From Niastella populi (GTDB taxonomy: Bacteria > Bacteroidota > Bacteroidia > Chitinophagales > Chitinophagaceae): 38,116 nt of DNA. The translations under genes and the position numbers were made by a program. Positions 7,449-15,159 of this stretch are shown here, piece by piece. The notes under the pieces were generated by a model. That model did not search any database, was not told where the DNA came from, and worked only from the letters and a program-made list of their open reading frames with translations. Positions within the stretch are counted from its first letter, which is position 1; every line of letters starts with the position of its first letter. The stretch is taken from positions 1-38,116 of the forward strand of contig NZ_LWBP01000228.1 in assembly GCF_002078015.1 (NCBI RefSeq). The letters are read 5' to 3'.

Positions 7449-7494
7449 TTTGACAACACATAGCACTTAAATGCTCAAAGACAAGCAGTGAATT

Positions 7495-7554
7495 ATGTTA
7501 ATGTGATAATGTGATAATTAGATAATGTGATAATTCACTATCGAATTATCACAT
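7495..7554. repeat. GTGATAAT word array ending in a 12-bp hairpin
   Basis: Repeats of AATGTGATAAT (about 7500-7536) are followed by the reverse complement. ATGTGATAATTC (7525-7536) and GAATTATCACAT (7543-7554) are a perfect inverted repeat with a 6-base loop. The rest of the gap between the two minus-strand genes (7360-7715) holds the promoter and terminator listed separately, and nothing else recognisable. Confidence 0.8.
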
Positions 7555-7715
7555 CAGAAGGTTGCTACATCAGTGCCCGTTTGGCGGGATAGAAGAAATG
7601 GAATATAATGCGGGTAATGCAATACCTGATTACACAGGAAATATAATATACAATTCCTGTACTTCCAAATAAAAGTAGCAACCCTTACAGGCACACACAT
7701 GTACAAACGCAATTT

Positions 7716-8663
7716 TTATTTATTGCGCAGGTTCTCAAGCATGTCCTTCGTCATTCTTTGCAGATCATATTCGTGGGCCCAGCCCCAGTCTTTGCGGGCA
7801 ACCGAATCGTCGATGCTTTGCGGCCAGCTGTCGGCGATCGTTTGCCGGTAGTCGGGTTCATAACTGATGTCGAATTCAGGAATGTAATTCTTGATAGCTG
7901 CTGCAATTTCTTTTGGCGAAAAACTCATGGCCGATATATTGTAGGAAGTGCGGACAGAGATTTGTGCTGCCGGCGCCTCCATCAGTTCGATGGTTGCCTT
8001 GATGGCGTCGGGCATATACATCATGGGCAGGTAAGTGTCTTCCCGTAAAAAGCATTCGTATTTTTTTTCTTCCAGCGCTTCATGATATATCTCTACGGCG
8101 TAATCGGTGGTACCGCCGCCGGGAGCAGATTTGTAAGAGATCAAACCCGGATAGCGCAGGCTGCGTACGTCAACATGAAAACGCTGAAAGTAATAATTAC
8201 ACCAGAATTCACCGGCGTACTTGCTGATGCCATACACCGTAGTAGGTTCAATGATGGTTTGCTGGGGACAGTTCTGTTTTGGCGAAGTAGGGCCGAATAC
8301 GGCAATACTGCTGGGCCAGTAAACTTTGTAGATCTTTTCTTCCCGTGCAATATCCAGTACGTTCAGCAAACCCTGCATATTCAAATGCCAGGCGAGGTTG
8401 GGATTTTTTTCACCCGTTGCTGAAAGGATGGCCGCCAGCAGGTAGATCTGTGTAATGTTCTGCCTTATCACCTGTACGTGCAGCATTTCTTTGTTCATTA
8501 CATCGAGGCTTACGTACGGACCGGTGCCCTTCAGCAGGTCGTTCTCTTCCCGCAGGTCAGATGCAACGACATTATTATTACCATAGATCTTACGCAGGGC
8601 CAGGGTTAATTCTACGCCGATCTGGCCCGAAGCGCCAATAACAAGTATTCTTTCTCTGATCAT
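7716..8663 (-). CDS. L-threonine 3-dehydrogenase, SDR type (NAD-dependent epimerase fold)
   Basis: Oxidises L-threonine to 2-amino-3-ketobutyrate with NAD, the first step of threonine breakdown to glycine. The 315-aa protein is an extended short-chain dehydrogenase, not the zinc-dependent Tdh of E. coli. It has a Rossmann GASGQIG motif (residues 10-16), WPSSIAVFGP near residue 116, the catalytic pair Y144/K148 in TVYGISKYAGE, and the subfamily-specific stretch RYPGLISYKSAPGGGTTDYA. That stretch and YNISAMSFSP separate it from UDP-sugar epimerases. No 2-amino-3-ketobutyrate CoA ligase gene is adjacent. It is divergent from kdsA across a mirror word array, with an exact TACATTTG box 32 bases upstream. 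Confidence 0.9.
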   Translation of the reverse strand: MIRERILVIGASGQIGVELTLALRKIYGNNNVVASDLREENDLLKGTGPYVSLDVMNKEMLHVQVIRQNITQIYLLAAILSATGEKNPNLAWHLNMQGLLNVLDIAREEKIYKVYWPSSIAVFGPTSPKQNCPQQTIIEPTTVYGISKYAGEFWCNYYFQRFHVDVRSLRYPGLISYKSAPGGGTTDYAVEIYHEALEEKKYECFLREDTYLPMMYMPDAIKATIELMEAPAAQISVRTSYNISAMSFSPKEIAAAIKNYIPEFDISYEPDYRQTIADSWPQSIDDSVARKDWGWAHEYDLQRMTKDMLENLRNK

Positions 8664-8695
8664 GTATTAACGGTAGTTAGTTTTTGTAATAGGCG

Positions 8696-8703
8696 CAAAT
8701 GTA
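8696..8703 (-). promoter_or_regulatory. -7 box of the threonine dehydrogenase gene
   Basis: TACATTTG on the minus strand, followed by CGCC, matches TAnnTTTG and lies 32 bases before the ATG. The -33 region falls inside the GTGATAAT array, and no clear TTG is seen there. Confidence 0.45.
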
Positions 8704-8884
8704 ATGTGATAATATGATAATTGGATAATGTGATAATGGGCGAATTAGCTAATGTGCCAATATTTGTTCGACAAGTGATTAAATTGGTAAACTGATTGAT
8801 TATTAATAGGTTGGGTGATTTTTTTGCGTCTTTGAATTGCGGAAAGCCATCAGCACATTAGCACATTAGCAAATCAGCACATTG
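8699..8884. repeat. Mirror word array between divergent genes (GTGATAAT ... CACATTAGC)
   Basis: The left part (8699-8757) reads AATGTGATAATATGATAATTGG and similar. The right part (8850-8884) reads CAGCACATTAGCACATTAGCAAATCAGCACATTGG, the reverse-complement vocabulary. About 90 bases of A/T-rich sequence separate them. The tract covers the promoter region of both genes. Confidence 0.8.
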
Positions 8885-8886
8885 GT

Positions 8887-8894
8887 TATCTTTG
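8887..8894 (+). promoter_or_regulatory. -7 box touching the kdsA start
   Basis: TATCTTTG, followed by CGCC and then ATG, is an exact TAnnTTTG match only 4 bases from the kdsA ATG. With a start point about 6 bases downstream, the message would be leaderless or use the second ATG at 8908. Confidence 0.6.
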
Positions 8895-8898
8895 CGCC

Positions 8899-9720
8899 AT
8901 GAAAAAAATGCTTACTGATCTTTTTGCCGGACAGCAATACGACACTTCGAACTTTTTTTTGATTGCCGGCCCCTGCGTAGTGGAAAGTGAAGAATTGTTG
9001 CTGGAAGTAGGGGAAAAGGTATCCACTATCTGCCGCAACCTGGGCATTCCTTATATTTTTAAAGCCTCTTACCGCAAGGCCAACCGCACCAGCGCTACTT
9101 CCTTTACGGGCGTTGGCGATGAAACAGGTTTACGGTTATTGCAGAAAACCGGCGCCGCTTTCAAAGTACCGGTAACTACCGATATTCACGCCCATGACGA
9201 AGCCGCCCTGGCCGCCCAATACGCCGATATACTGCAGATCCCGGCCTTTCTTTGCCGCCAGACCGACCTGCTGATCGCCGCCGCTGAAACCGGAAAAGTA
9301 GTGAACGTAAAAAAAGGACAATTCGTAAGCGGACCTTCCATGAAGTTCGCCGTAGAAAAAATAATAAAGGCCGGAAACGAGCATGTAATGCTTACTGAGC
9401 GTGGTAATACGTTCGGTTACCAGGACCTGGTGGTTGACTACCGTAACATAACCTGGATGAAAGAACATGGTGTGCCGGTGATCATGGATTGCACGCATAG
9501 CCTGCAACAACCCAATCAAACTTCAGGCGTTACCGGTGGTAACCCGCAGCTGATCGGTACTATTGCCAGCGCAGCCATAGCTACAGGCGCCGACGGTTTA
9601 TTTATAGAAACCCATCCCAATCCCGCTGTTGCCAAAAGCGATGGCGCCAATATGTTGAAACTCGATCTGCTGGAAGCATTGTTGCAGAAGCTGGTGAAGA
9701 TCCGCAAAGCAGTAGTGTAG
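8899..9720 (+). CDS. kdsA: 3-deoxy-8-phosphooctulonate (KDO-8-P) synthase
   Basis: Condenses phosphoenolpyruvate with arabinose 5-phosphate to form KDO 8-phosphate for lipopolysaccharide inner core, in the cytoplasm. The 273-aa product has the full TIM barrel: LIAGPCVVES (residues about 22-31), FKASYRKANRTS, TDIHAHDEA, IPAFLCRQTDLL, VNVKKGQFVSGPSMK, TERGNTFGYQDLVVDYR, DCTHSLQQPN and ETHPNP. The length and C terminus are ordinary. Two ATGs (8899 and 8908) are possible starts; the promoter box lies only 4 bases before the first, so the second cannot be excluded. It is followed by a strong bidirectional terminator. No kdsD or kdsB neighbour is visible. Confidence 0.96.
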   Translation: MKKMLTDLFAGQQYDTSNFFLIAGPCVVESEELLLEVGEKVSTICRNLGIPYIFKASYRKANRTSATSFTGVGDETGLRLLQKTGAAFKVPVTTDIHAHDEAALAAQYADILQIPAFLCRQTDLLIAAAETGKVVNVKKGQFVSGPSMKFAVEKIIKAGNEHVMLTERGNTFGYQDLVVDYRNITWMKEHGVPVIMDCTHSLQQPNQTSGVTGGNPQLIGTIASAAIATGADGLFIETHPNPAVAKSDGANMLKLDLLEALLQKLVKIRKAVV

Positions 9721-9913
9721 TGGTCAATGGTGAATGGTCAATGCGGTTTGATTTTTGGGATAATCATTAATTGCTGCATCTCTACGCTATAAAGAAAAAG
9801 CCCTTATAGTGAAGATCTGCGATCTTGCTATAAGGGCTTTATTTTTAAATGTTATCAGATCTGAGGGTAATAGCGAGTCCTGCAATAAGGATTATTCACC
9901 ATTGACTATTCAC
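9720..9913. repeat. Mirror word array around the kdsA terminator (GGTGAATGGTCAATG)
   Basis: Directly after the kdsA stop comes TGGTCAATGGTGAATGGTC (from 9720). Directly after the stop of the convergent gene the plus strand reads ATTCACCATTGACTATTCAC (9894-9913), the same words inverted. Seen from each gene, the same word therefore follows the stop in sense orientation. Confidence 0.8.
9797..9846. terminator. Bidirectional intrinsic terminator
   Basis: AAAGCCCTTATAG (9797-9809) pairs perfectly with CTATAAGGGCTTT (9828-9840). The inner AAGATC (9812-9817) and GATCTT (9821-9826) extend the stem around a TGC loop. ATTTTT follows on the right, and AAAGAAAAA precedes it, giving T's on the other strand. 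It should stop kdsA and the convergent DUF4382 gene. Confidence 0.92.
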
Positions 9914-9922
9914 GCCGTTCAC

Positions 9923-10708
9923 CTATTTCACCAAATGTACCGTATCAACCACAGTAACATTGCCTGTAGTAACAACAATGCCTGTTTTCTCCTGCGATTG
10001 GTAGGTTACATCGGTAGGCCAGTATTGTAATTTGTACGTAGCGGCCGGAACACCTTTGATCAGATAAGCGCCGGTTCCATCGGTAAAGGTGGTCATGGTA
10101 TCGGTACCATTGATAGCATAAACCGCTGTAAGCTCCGTGCCGGGTGTAACTGCGCCTTTAATGCTTCCGCCAACAGCATTCAATACAGTGCGAATGACAG
10201 GTTTCAGAATGTATTTGCCGCCGCCGGTTGTTACCACTGATCTGCCTGCATCGAAATCGAGCAGTATGGTATACAAAATGCCGCCGGTTACATCCTGCTG
10301 TACGTTCAGCTTTAAACCGCTTTGTTGGGCACTGGGCGTTTCGAGCGGAATGTTCACACCATTCAGTACGATAGAGTTGTTGTTGCCCAGCACCAGTCGG
10401 ATCTGATGCAGTTTGCCTGAAGGGATCTCGGCATTGCACAACAGGGTGTCTTTGTCATTCACCAGGTCGAGCAAATTGTAAATGCCTTTTTGTACACCGG
10501 CCAGCGACTGCCAGCCTTTGTCGTCTTCGCCGGATACATTGATCTGTACATCTTTAATGTCGATATAAACAGCATCGTAAGCCGCAGGATCATCCGTTAA
10601 ACGAACCTCCAGTCTGGCTTTTTCTCCTGAATCTTTATCGGAGCAGGCGCCAAGGAAAAAGGTAAACAGTAAACACACGAAAAGGGACGGTAAAAACTTG
10701 GATTTCAT
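9923..10708 (-). CDS. DUF4382 lipoprotein with C-terminal carboxypeptidase-regulatory-like domain
   Basis: A 261-aa surface or periplasmic lipoprotein. The start is placed at the ATG before KSKFLPSLFVCLLFTFF, which gives a normal lipoprotein signal ending in LGAC (C22). Residues about 30-175 match DUF4382: ARLEVRLTDDPAAYDAVYIDIKDVQINV, GIYNLLDL, IPSGKLHQIRLVLG and KYILKPVIRT. A small beta-sandwich follows (SIKGAVTPG ... TDGTGAYLIKGVPAATYKLQYWP), typical of CarboxypepD_reg-like modules. Both parts resemble carbohydrate-binding folds, but no enzyme activity is indicated. The 12 extra N-terminal residues in the longer frame are unlikely to be translated. Confidence 0.85.
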   Translation of the reverse strand: MKSKFLPSLFVCLLFTFFLGACSDKDSGEKARLEVRLTDDPAAYDAVYIDIKDVQINVSGEDDKGWQSLAGVQKGIYNLLDLVNDKDTLLCNAEIPSGKLHQIRLVLGNNNSIVLNGVNIPLETPSAQQSGLKLNVQQDVTGGILYTILLDFDAGRSVVTTGGGKYILKPVIRTVLNAVGGSIKGAVTPGTELTAVYAINGTDTMTTFTDGTGAYLIKGVPAATYKLQYWPTDVTYQSQEKTGIVVTTGNVTVVDTVHLVK

Positions 10709-10779
10709 AACGTGTATAAATTTAATATGATCGCTAGATAGCATAAATTATACCACGTAAAAAAAAGTAATATGAAAAA

Positions 10780-10807
10780 AGCTCCTCCCGATTGGATCGG
10801 GGGAGCT
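10780..10807 (-). terminator. Intrinsic terminator downstream of the AraC-type gene
   Basis: On the minus strand AGCTCCCCCGAT, loop CCA and ATCGGGAGGAGCT form a long stem with one mismatch, followed by TTTTTTCA. It is oriented for the AraC-type gene, whose stop is about 260 bases upstream. Confidence 0.85.
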
Positions 10808-10835
10808 GCAAAAGATTGTTTACCAAAGGAATTGC

Positions 10836-10871
10836 AATGCGAAAAAATATTTATAAACATTTTTTCGCATT
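10836..10871. repeat. Perfect 13-bp inverted repeat
   Basis: AATGCGAAAAAAT (10836-10848) and ATTTTTTCGCATT (10859-10871) are exact reverse complements with a 10-base A/T-rich loop. It lies in the 3' region of the AraC-type gene, upstream of the terminator at 10780-10807. The rest of the gap 10709-11069 is A/T-rich with no ORF or repeat that I can name. Confidence 0.75.
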
Positions 10872-11069
10872 TGATATTGGACTAAAAAACGGGGAGGTTA
10901 ATATTTTCTATTGCTGTAGATATACGGAAAACTGTACCGGAATTTTACTAACTGGTAACTAATATAGTTATAACAATAACCGCATAAAGTAAACGTCATG
11001 TTACTGCAATGAATTTAACATATTGTAAACAATTCTATGGTTATTAAAAGTATAGTTGTAGAATATACT

Positions 11070-12122
11070 TTAATGAGAAAGCTTCTTTTGTGACAGCAGT
11101 TGACTGGGCAGAATGCCGAACTCTTTTTTGAATGCGATAGTGAAGTTGCTCAGATTTGAATACCCTAATTCCATGGCCACTTCCTTTACAGAGAATTTAC
11201 CGGTGAGCAGTTTATCCTGTGCAGCATGCATGCGCGCTTTCTGAAAGTATTCATAAATAGGAAAGCTGTACATGGTCTTGAAATCCTTTTTCAGCTTTGA
11301 TTCGCTTACGGCTGCGATCTTCGCCAACTGCTGAATGGAAGGCGGGGTTTGCAGCACATTTCTTGTCAGCAGCCGTTCAATATGCATAACCCGTGCAATG
11401 TCTTCATGCGTAAGCGGCAGCCTGTATGCCGGGTTGCTCATTTTTTCGAACAGGCTGCTAAAGAAGCGTTCTATCAATAACATCATGCGGTTTTGCAGAA
11501 TGGGGAGCCGCAGCGGGTTGCTGTCTTCAACGTGCGATATCGTCTTCATCCACCGGCGGTAGCGGGCATCGAGCGGTACAATATTGATGCTCTCGGCTTT
11601 CAATGCGATGTAGGATGATAAAACCTCTTCTACCCGCTCAATTTCAAAATACTGGGCAAGCCAGCGTTTGCTGAAAAGTATGTGCAGCCCTTTGTACGTG
11701 CATTCTGCAGAACCTTCGTACGACCAGTTGTACCGCGAGCTGGTAAGGTAGGCGAGGGCTTTGTTGGTATTCTTCCCCCGAATCTTTTCCTCGGCAATGC
11801 CAATAGTAAGGGAATGCGGAATGGTCAGCTCATCAAAGCGCAGGGTGTAATACTCTTCGTGCGATTTATTTACGTGAATATGCCAGTCCTGGTGCATGGT
11901 GCAGTCCATAATATAGGCATGCAGGCCATTGGGCACGTGAATATGCCGCAGGCTGCCCGTGCCGATGGCTTCGGGGAAATGCAATTGATCATTATGTACC
12001 GGAACCTTCAAGGCATCGGCCATGGCATGCACCAACTGTTCGTAATTGTTATCGGTATAATCAAATTCAAACACAGCACCATATTTAACTTGCTCACAAA
12101 ACAAATTACATACCTGCCCCAA
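11070..12122 (-). CDS. AraC-family transcriptional regulator
   Basis: A 350-aa reading frame with a C-terminal AraC/XylS DNA-binding domain (about residues 245-345). Its two helix-turn-helix units are seen in PSIQQLAKIAAVSESKLKKDF and FSVKEVAMELGYSNLSNFTIAFKKEFG; the latter is the family signature followed by PSQLL. The N-terminal 230 residues are a sensor region with no ligand motif that I recognise, similar to regulators common in this phylum. The frame opens with TTG at 12122. No in-frame ATG exists before residue 33, so the true start may be this TTG or a GTG near residue 17 (12074). Its target is not evident; the neighbours are a PspC gene and a lipoprotein. Confidence 0.87.
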   Translation of the reverse strand: MGQVCNLFCEQVKYGAVFEFDYTDNNYEQLVHAMADALKVPVHNDQLHFPEAIGTGSLRHIHVPNGLHAYIMDCTMHQDWHIHVNKSHEEYYTLRFDELTIPHSLTIGIAEEKIRGKNTNKALAYLTSSRYNWSYEGSAECTYKGLHILFSKRWLAQYFEIERVEEVLSSYIALKAESINIVPLDARYRRWMKTISHVEDSNPLRLPILQNRMMLLIERFFSSLFEKMSNPAYRLPLTHEDIARVMHIERLLTRNVLQTPPSIQQLAKIAAVSESKLKKDFKTMYSFPIYEYFQKARMHAAQDKLLTGKFSVKEVAMELGYSNLSNFTIAFKKEFGILPSQLLSQKKLSH

Positions 12123-12161
12123 AATGAATTGGTTCAGGCAACAGATCGGGAGTCAAAGGTT

Positions 12162-12383
12162 CTATTGATATTTCAGGGGGTTACGGCGTAATGACAGGAT
12201 GTACCGTTTAATATTCATCCAAAACGCCAGAATGAAATAAATAATAAGCGGAGAACCCATAGTTAGAAAGGATACATAGATAAACCAGGTACGAATGCGG
12301 GATGTGGCAATGCCCAAACGTTCGCCAATAGCGGAACAAACGCCAAAAGCCTGCCATTCTATAAAGTATCTGAACCGGTTCAT
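12162..12383 (-). CDS. PspC-domain small membrane protein
   Basis: A 73-aa protein that is almost entirely a PspC domain: FGVCSAIGERLGIATSRIRTWFIYVSFLTMGSPLIIYFILAFW, with GVC.A.GE.LGI near the N terminus and one transmembrane span at residues about 34-54, then a basic tail (KRYILSLRRNPLK). PspC in enterobacteria senses envelope stress; in Bacteroidota small PspC proteins are common and mostly uncharacterised. No other psp gene is present. It is divergent from the aconitase gene, and its ATG lies 119 bases from that of aconitase. Confidence 0.88.
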   Translation of the reverse strand: MNRFRYFIEWQAFGVCSAIGERLGIATSRIRTWFIYVSFLTMGSPLIIYFILAFWMNIKRYILSLRRNPLKYQ

Positions 12384-12472
12384 GGCCCTAAATTATAACA
12401 TTAAACAAAAATCTGCAAGCCTGCATTTACCCTGGCCCTATTTTTTAGGTAACTTTACAAAACTTTTTTTTA

Positions 12473-12480
12473 TACGTTTG
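12473..12480 (+). promoter_or_regulatory. -7 box of the mitochondrial-type aconitase gene
   Basis: TACGTTTG is an exact TAnnTTTG match 22 bases before the ATG at 12503. The -33 region (around TTTACAAAAC) is only a weak match. Confidence 0.45.
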
Positions 12481-12502
12481 ATCACTTCTTAAACGAAAAA
12501 TC

Positions 12503-14770
12503 ATGGTTTTTGATCTGGATTTAATTAAAAAGGTTTATGCCGCGATGCCCGAAAAAGTGGCTGAGGCGCGTAAACTGGTTGGCCGGCCACTTACATTAGC
12601 AGAAAAAATATTATATGCCCACCTGTTCGTTCCGGCAGAAAGAGCCTACGATCGCGGGGTTGATTATGTAGATTTTACACCCGACCGCGTAGCTATGCAG
12701 GACGCAACCGCCCAAATGGCATTATTGCAGTTTATGACCTGCGGACGTGCAAAAGTAGCCGTTCCTTCAACCGTGCATTGTGATCACCTGATCCAGGCCA
12801 GGACCGGGGCCCTGGAAGACCTGAAAACCGCGAACGAAGTAAATAAAGAAGTATACGAATTCCTGGCCTCAATTTCCAATAAATATGGCATCGGTTTCTG
12901 GAAACCTGGCGCCGGGATCATTCACCAGGTTGTGCTGGAAAACTACGCTTTCCCCGGCGGTATGATGATCGGCACCGACTCCCACACCCCCAATGCAGGC
13001 GGTTTAGGTATGATCGCCATTGGAGTAGGCGGCGCCGATGCGGTTGACGTAATGGCCGGTTTGCCCTGGGAGCTGAAAATGCCCAAGCTCATCGGTGTTA
13101 AATTAACCGGTAAAATGAGTGGCTGGACCGCCGCTAAAGACGTGATCCTTAAAGTGGCCGGTATCCTCACCGTAAAAGGCGGCACCGGCGCTATTGTTGA
13201 ATATTTCGGCGAAGGCGCCGACAGCCTGAGCGCTACCGGTAAAGGAACCATTTGTAACATGGGCGCCGAAATAGGCGCCACCTGCTCGCTGTTCGCTTAC
13301 GACGAAAAAATGGCCGCTTACCTGAGCGCAACCGGCCGCGAAGAAGTTGCTTACCTGGCTACACAGATCAAAGAACACCTGCGTCCTGATGATGAAGTAT
13401 ACGCAGATCCTGCCAAATACTACGATCAGTTGATCGAGATCAACCTCGATGAACTGGAACCATATGTGAACGGTCCGTTCACTCCTGACCTGGCATGGCC
13501 TATTTCTAAATTCGCTGCCGCCGTTAAAGAAAACAACTGGCCCGAAAAACTGGAAGTAGCCCTCATCGGTTCATGCACCAACTCTTCTTACGAAGATATC
13601 AGCCGTTCTGCCTCACTGGCTAAACAGGCCGTTGATAAAAATCTGAAAGCCAGGGCTGAATTCACCATTACACCCGGTTCTGAAGTAGTTCGTTTTACCA
13701 TTGAAAAAGATGGTTTCCTCGATACTTTCTACAAGATCGGTGGTGTGGTGCTGGCAAACGCCTGCGGTCCCTGTATCGGTCAATGGGCCCGTCATATCGA
13801 CGATCCCAAACGTAAGAACTCGATCATCACTTCGTTCAACCGCAACTTCGCTAAACGTAACGATGGCCTGGCTTCTACCCACGCATTTGTAGCCTCCCCT
13901 GAGATCGTAACTGCATTTGCTATTGCCGGCGACCTTACTTTCAACCCGTTAAAAGATAAACTGAAGAACGAAGACGGTAAAGAGGTTATGCTCGATGAGC
14001 CTACCGGTACTGAATTACCGCCTAAAGGCTTTTCTGTAGAAGATGCGGGTTATACCGCTCCGGCTGCCGATGGCAGCGGTGTACAGGTTAAAGTAGCCGG
14101 CGATTCACAACGCCTGCAGTTACTGGAACCGTTTGCTGCATGGGAAGGAACCGATCTGAAAGGGTTGAAACTCCTCATTAAAGCAAAAGGAAAATGTACT
14201 ACTGACCATATCTCAATGGCGGGTCCATGGTTGAAATTCCGTGGCCACCTCGATAATATCAGTAACAACATGCTGATCGGGGCAGTGAACTTCTTTAACG
14301 AAGAAACTGATAAAGTTAAAAACCAGCTTACCGGCCAATACGGCGCTGTTCCCGCTACACAACGTGCTTACAAAGCAGCAGGCATTGGCTCAATAGTGGT
14401 AGGTGATGAAAACTATGGTGAAGGTTCAAGCCGCGAGCATGCAGCTATGGAGCCTCGTCACCTTGGGGTTCGCGCTATTGTGGTTAGAAGTTTTGCCCGT
14501 ATTCACGAAACCAACCTGAAAAAACAGGGTATGCTGGCATTGACCTTCGCCAATAAAGAAGATTACGATAAAATTCAGGAAGACGATAGCTTCGATATTG
14601 TTGGCCTCGGGTCTTTTGCACCTGGCAAACCATTGTCAATGGTATTGAACCATAAAGATGGCAGCAAGGATACCATTACATTGAACCACACCTACAATAA
14701 ACCACAAATTGAATGGTTTAAAGCGGGTGGCGCGTTGAATGTGATCCGTTCACAATTCGCGAAAGGATAA
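12503..14770 (+). CDS. acn: Aconitate hydratase, mitochondrial type
   Basis: Interconverts citrate and isocitrate in the TCA cycle using a [4Fe-4S] cluster. The 755-aa protein resembles mitochondrial aconitases rather than E. coli AcnA. Cluster ligands are C358 (GSCTNSS), C421 and C424 ([11 protein letters not shown]), the same numbers as in mature mitochondrial aconitase, which shows that the spacing is intact. Other family blocks are [55 protein letters not shown], and [22 protein letters not shown] in the swivelling domain. It stands alone, with a terminator after it. A second, AcnB-type enzyme lies at 25336-28125, so the genome has two unrelated aconitase architectures. Confidence 0.96.
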   Translation: MVFDLDLIKKVYAAMPEKVAEARKLVGRPLTLAEKILYAHLFVPAERAYDRGVDYVDFTPDRVAMQDATAQMALLQFMTCGRAKVAVPSTVHCDHLIQARTGALEDLKTANEVNKEVYEFLASISNKYGIGFWKPGAGIIHQVVLENYAFPGGMMIGTDSHTPNAGGLGMIAIGVGGADAVDVMAGLPWELKMPKLIGVKLTGKMSGWTAAKDVILKVAGILTVKGGTGAIVEYFGEGADSLSATGKGTICNMGAEIGATCSLFAYDEKMAAYLSATGREEVAYLATQIKEHLRPDDEVYADPAKYYDQLIEINLDELEPYVNGPFTPDLAWPISKFAAAVKENNWPEKLEVALIGSCTNSSYEDISRSASLAKQAVDKNLKARAEFTITPGSEVVRFTIEKDGFLDTFYKIGGVVLANACGPCIGQWARHIDDPKRKNSIITSFNRNFAKRNDGLASTHAFVASPEIVTAFAIAGDLTFNPLKDKLKNEDGKEVMLDEPTGTELPPKGFSVEDAGYTAPAADGSGVQVKVAGDSQRLQLLEPFAAWEGTDLKGLKLLIKAKGKCTTDHISMAGPWLKFRGHLDNISNNMLIGAVNFFNEETDKVKNQLTGQYGAVPATQRAYKAAGIGSIVVGDENYGEGSSREHAAMEPRHLGVRAIVVRSFARIHETNLKKQGMLALTFANKEDYDKIQEDDSFDIVGLGSFAPGKPLSMVLNHKDGSKDTITLNHTYNKPQIEWFKAGGALNVIRSQFAKG

Positions 14771-14793
14771 TAAAAATATCAATATTATACTTG

Positions 14794-14824
14794 AAGCCCT
14801 CCGATGCGTCGGGGGGCTTTTGTT
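14794..14824 (+). terminator. Intrinsic terminator after aconitase
   Basis: AAGCCCTCCGA (14794-14804), loop TGCG, and TCGGGGGGCTT (14809-14819) pair along 11 positions with one G-T, followed by TTGTTG. It begins 24 bases after the stop. The next 335 bases, up to the PKD gene (14825-15159), contain no credible ORF, no word array and no clear promoter box. Confidence 0.88.
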
Positions 14825-15159
14825 GTTCGGTATGGTTAGTGCAAAATCAAAACAGAACGGCAGTGCTGTCAGTTGGGCGGCAGTCGTGAAATAGCTTCCA
14901 GGCAGGAATTAAAGGTATTTATTTAGCGATTCGTAAACGTTCCTTCACCTTACAATGGTTTTAAACTGCCGCGTGTTTTGTACATCGTTTCGTAGTCTCA
15001 TCCGTTCTTACGCTAACCATTATAACTTCCCGCATAAATATCATAAATACCCCAACTTCAACCCATAAGGGTTAGTTATTAATCTTCCAATTACAAGCCT
15101 GTTTCCAACATCGGGATCAATGATATATCGCGTCATTTGCAGTACCTATCAATAGTCCA

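Noticed and set aside
7360-7461. Longer start for the thioredoxin-fold gene
   Set aside because: It would place a signal peptide internally and spans an exact -7 box and a terminator stem.
7495-7554. CRISPR or iteron-type origin from repeated GTGATAAT words
   Set aside because: Words are degenerate, occur in many gaps, have no unique spacers, and no replication gene is near.
14831-14894. Short ORF of about 20 codons in the gap before the PKD gene
   Set aside because: No promoter, no hydrophobic or charged pattern, and length expected by chance.
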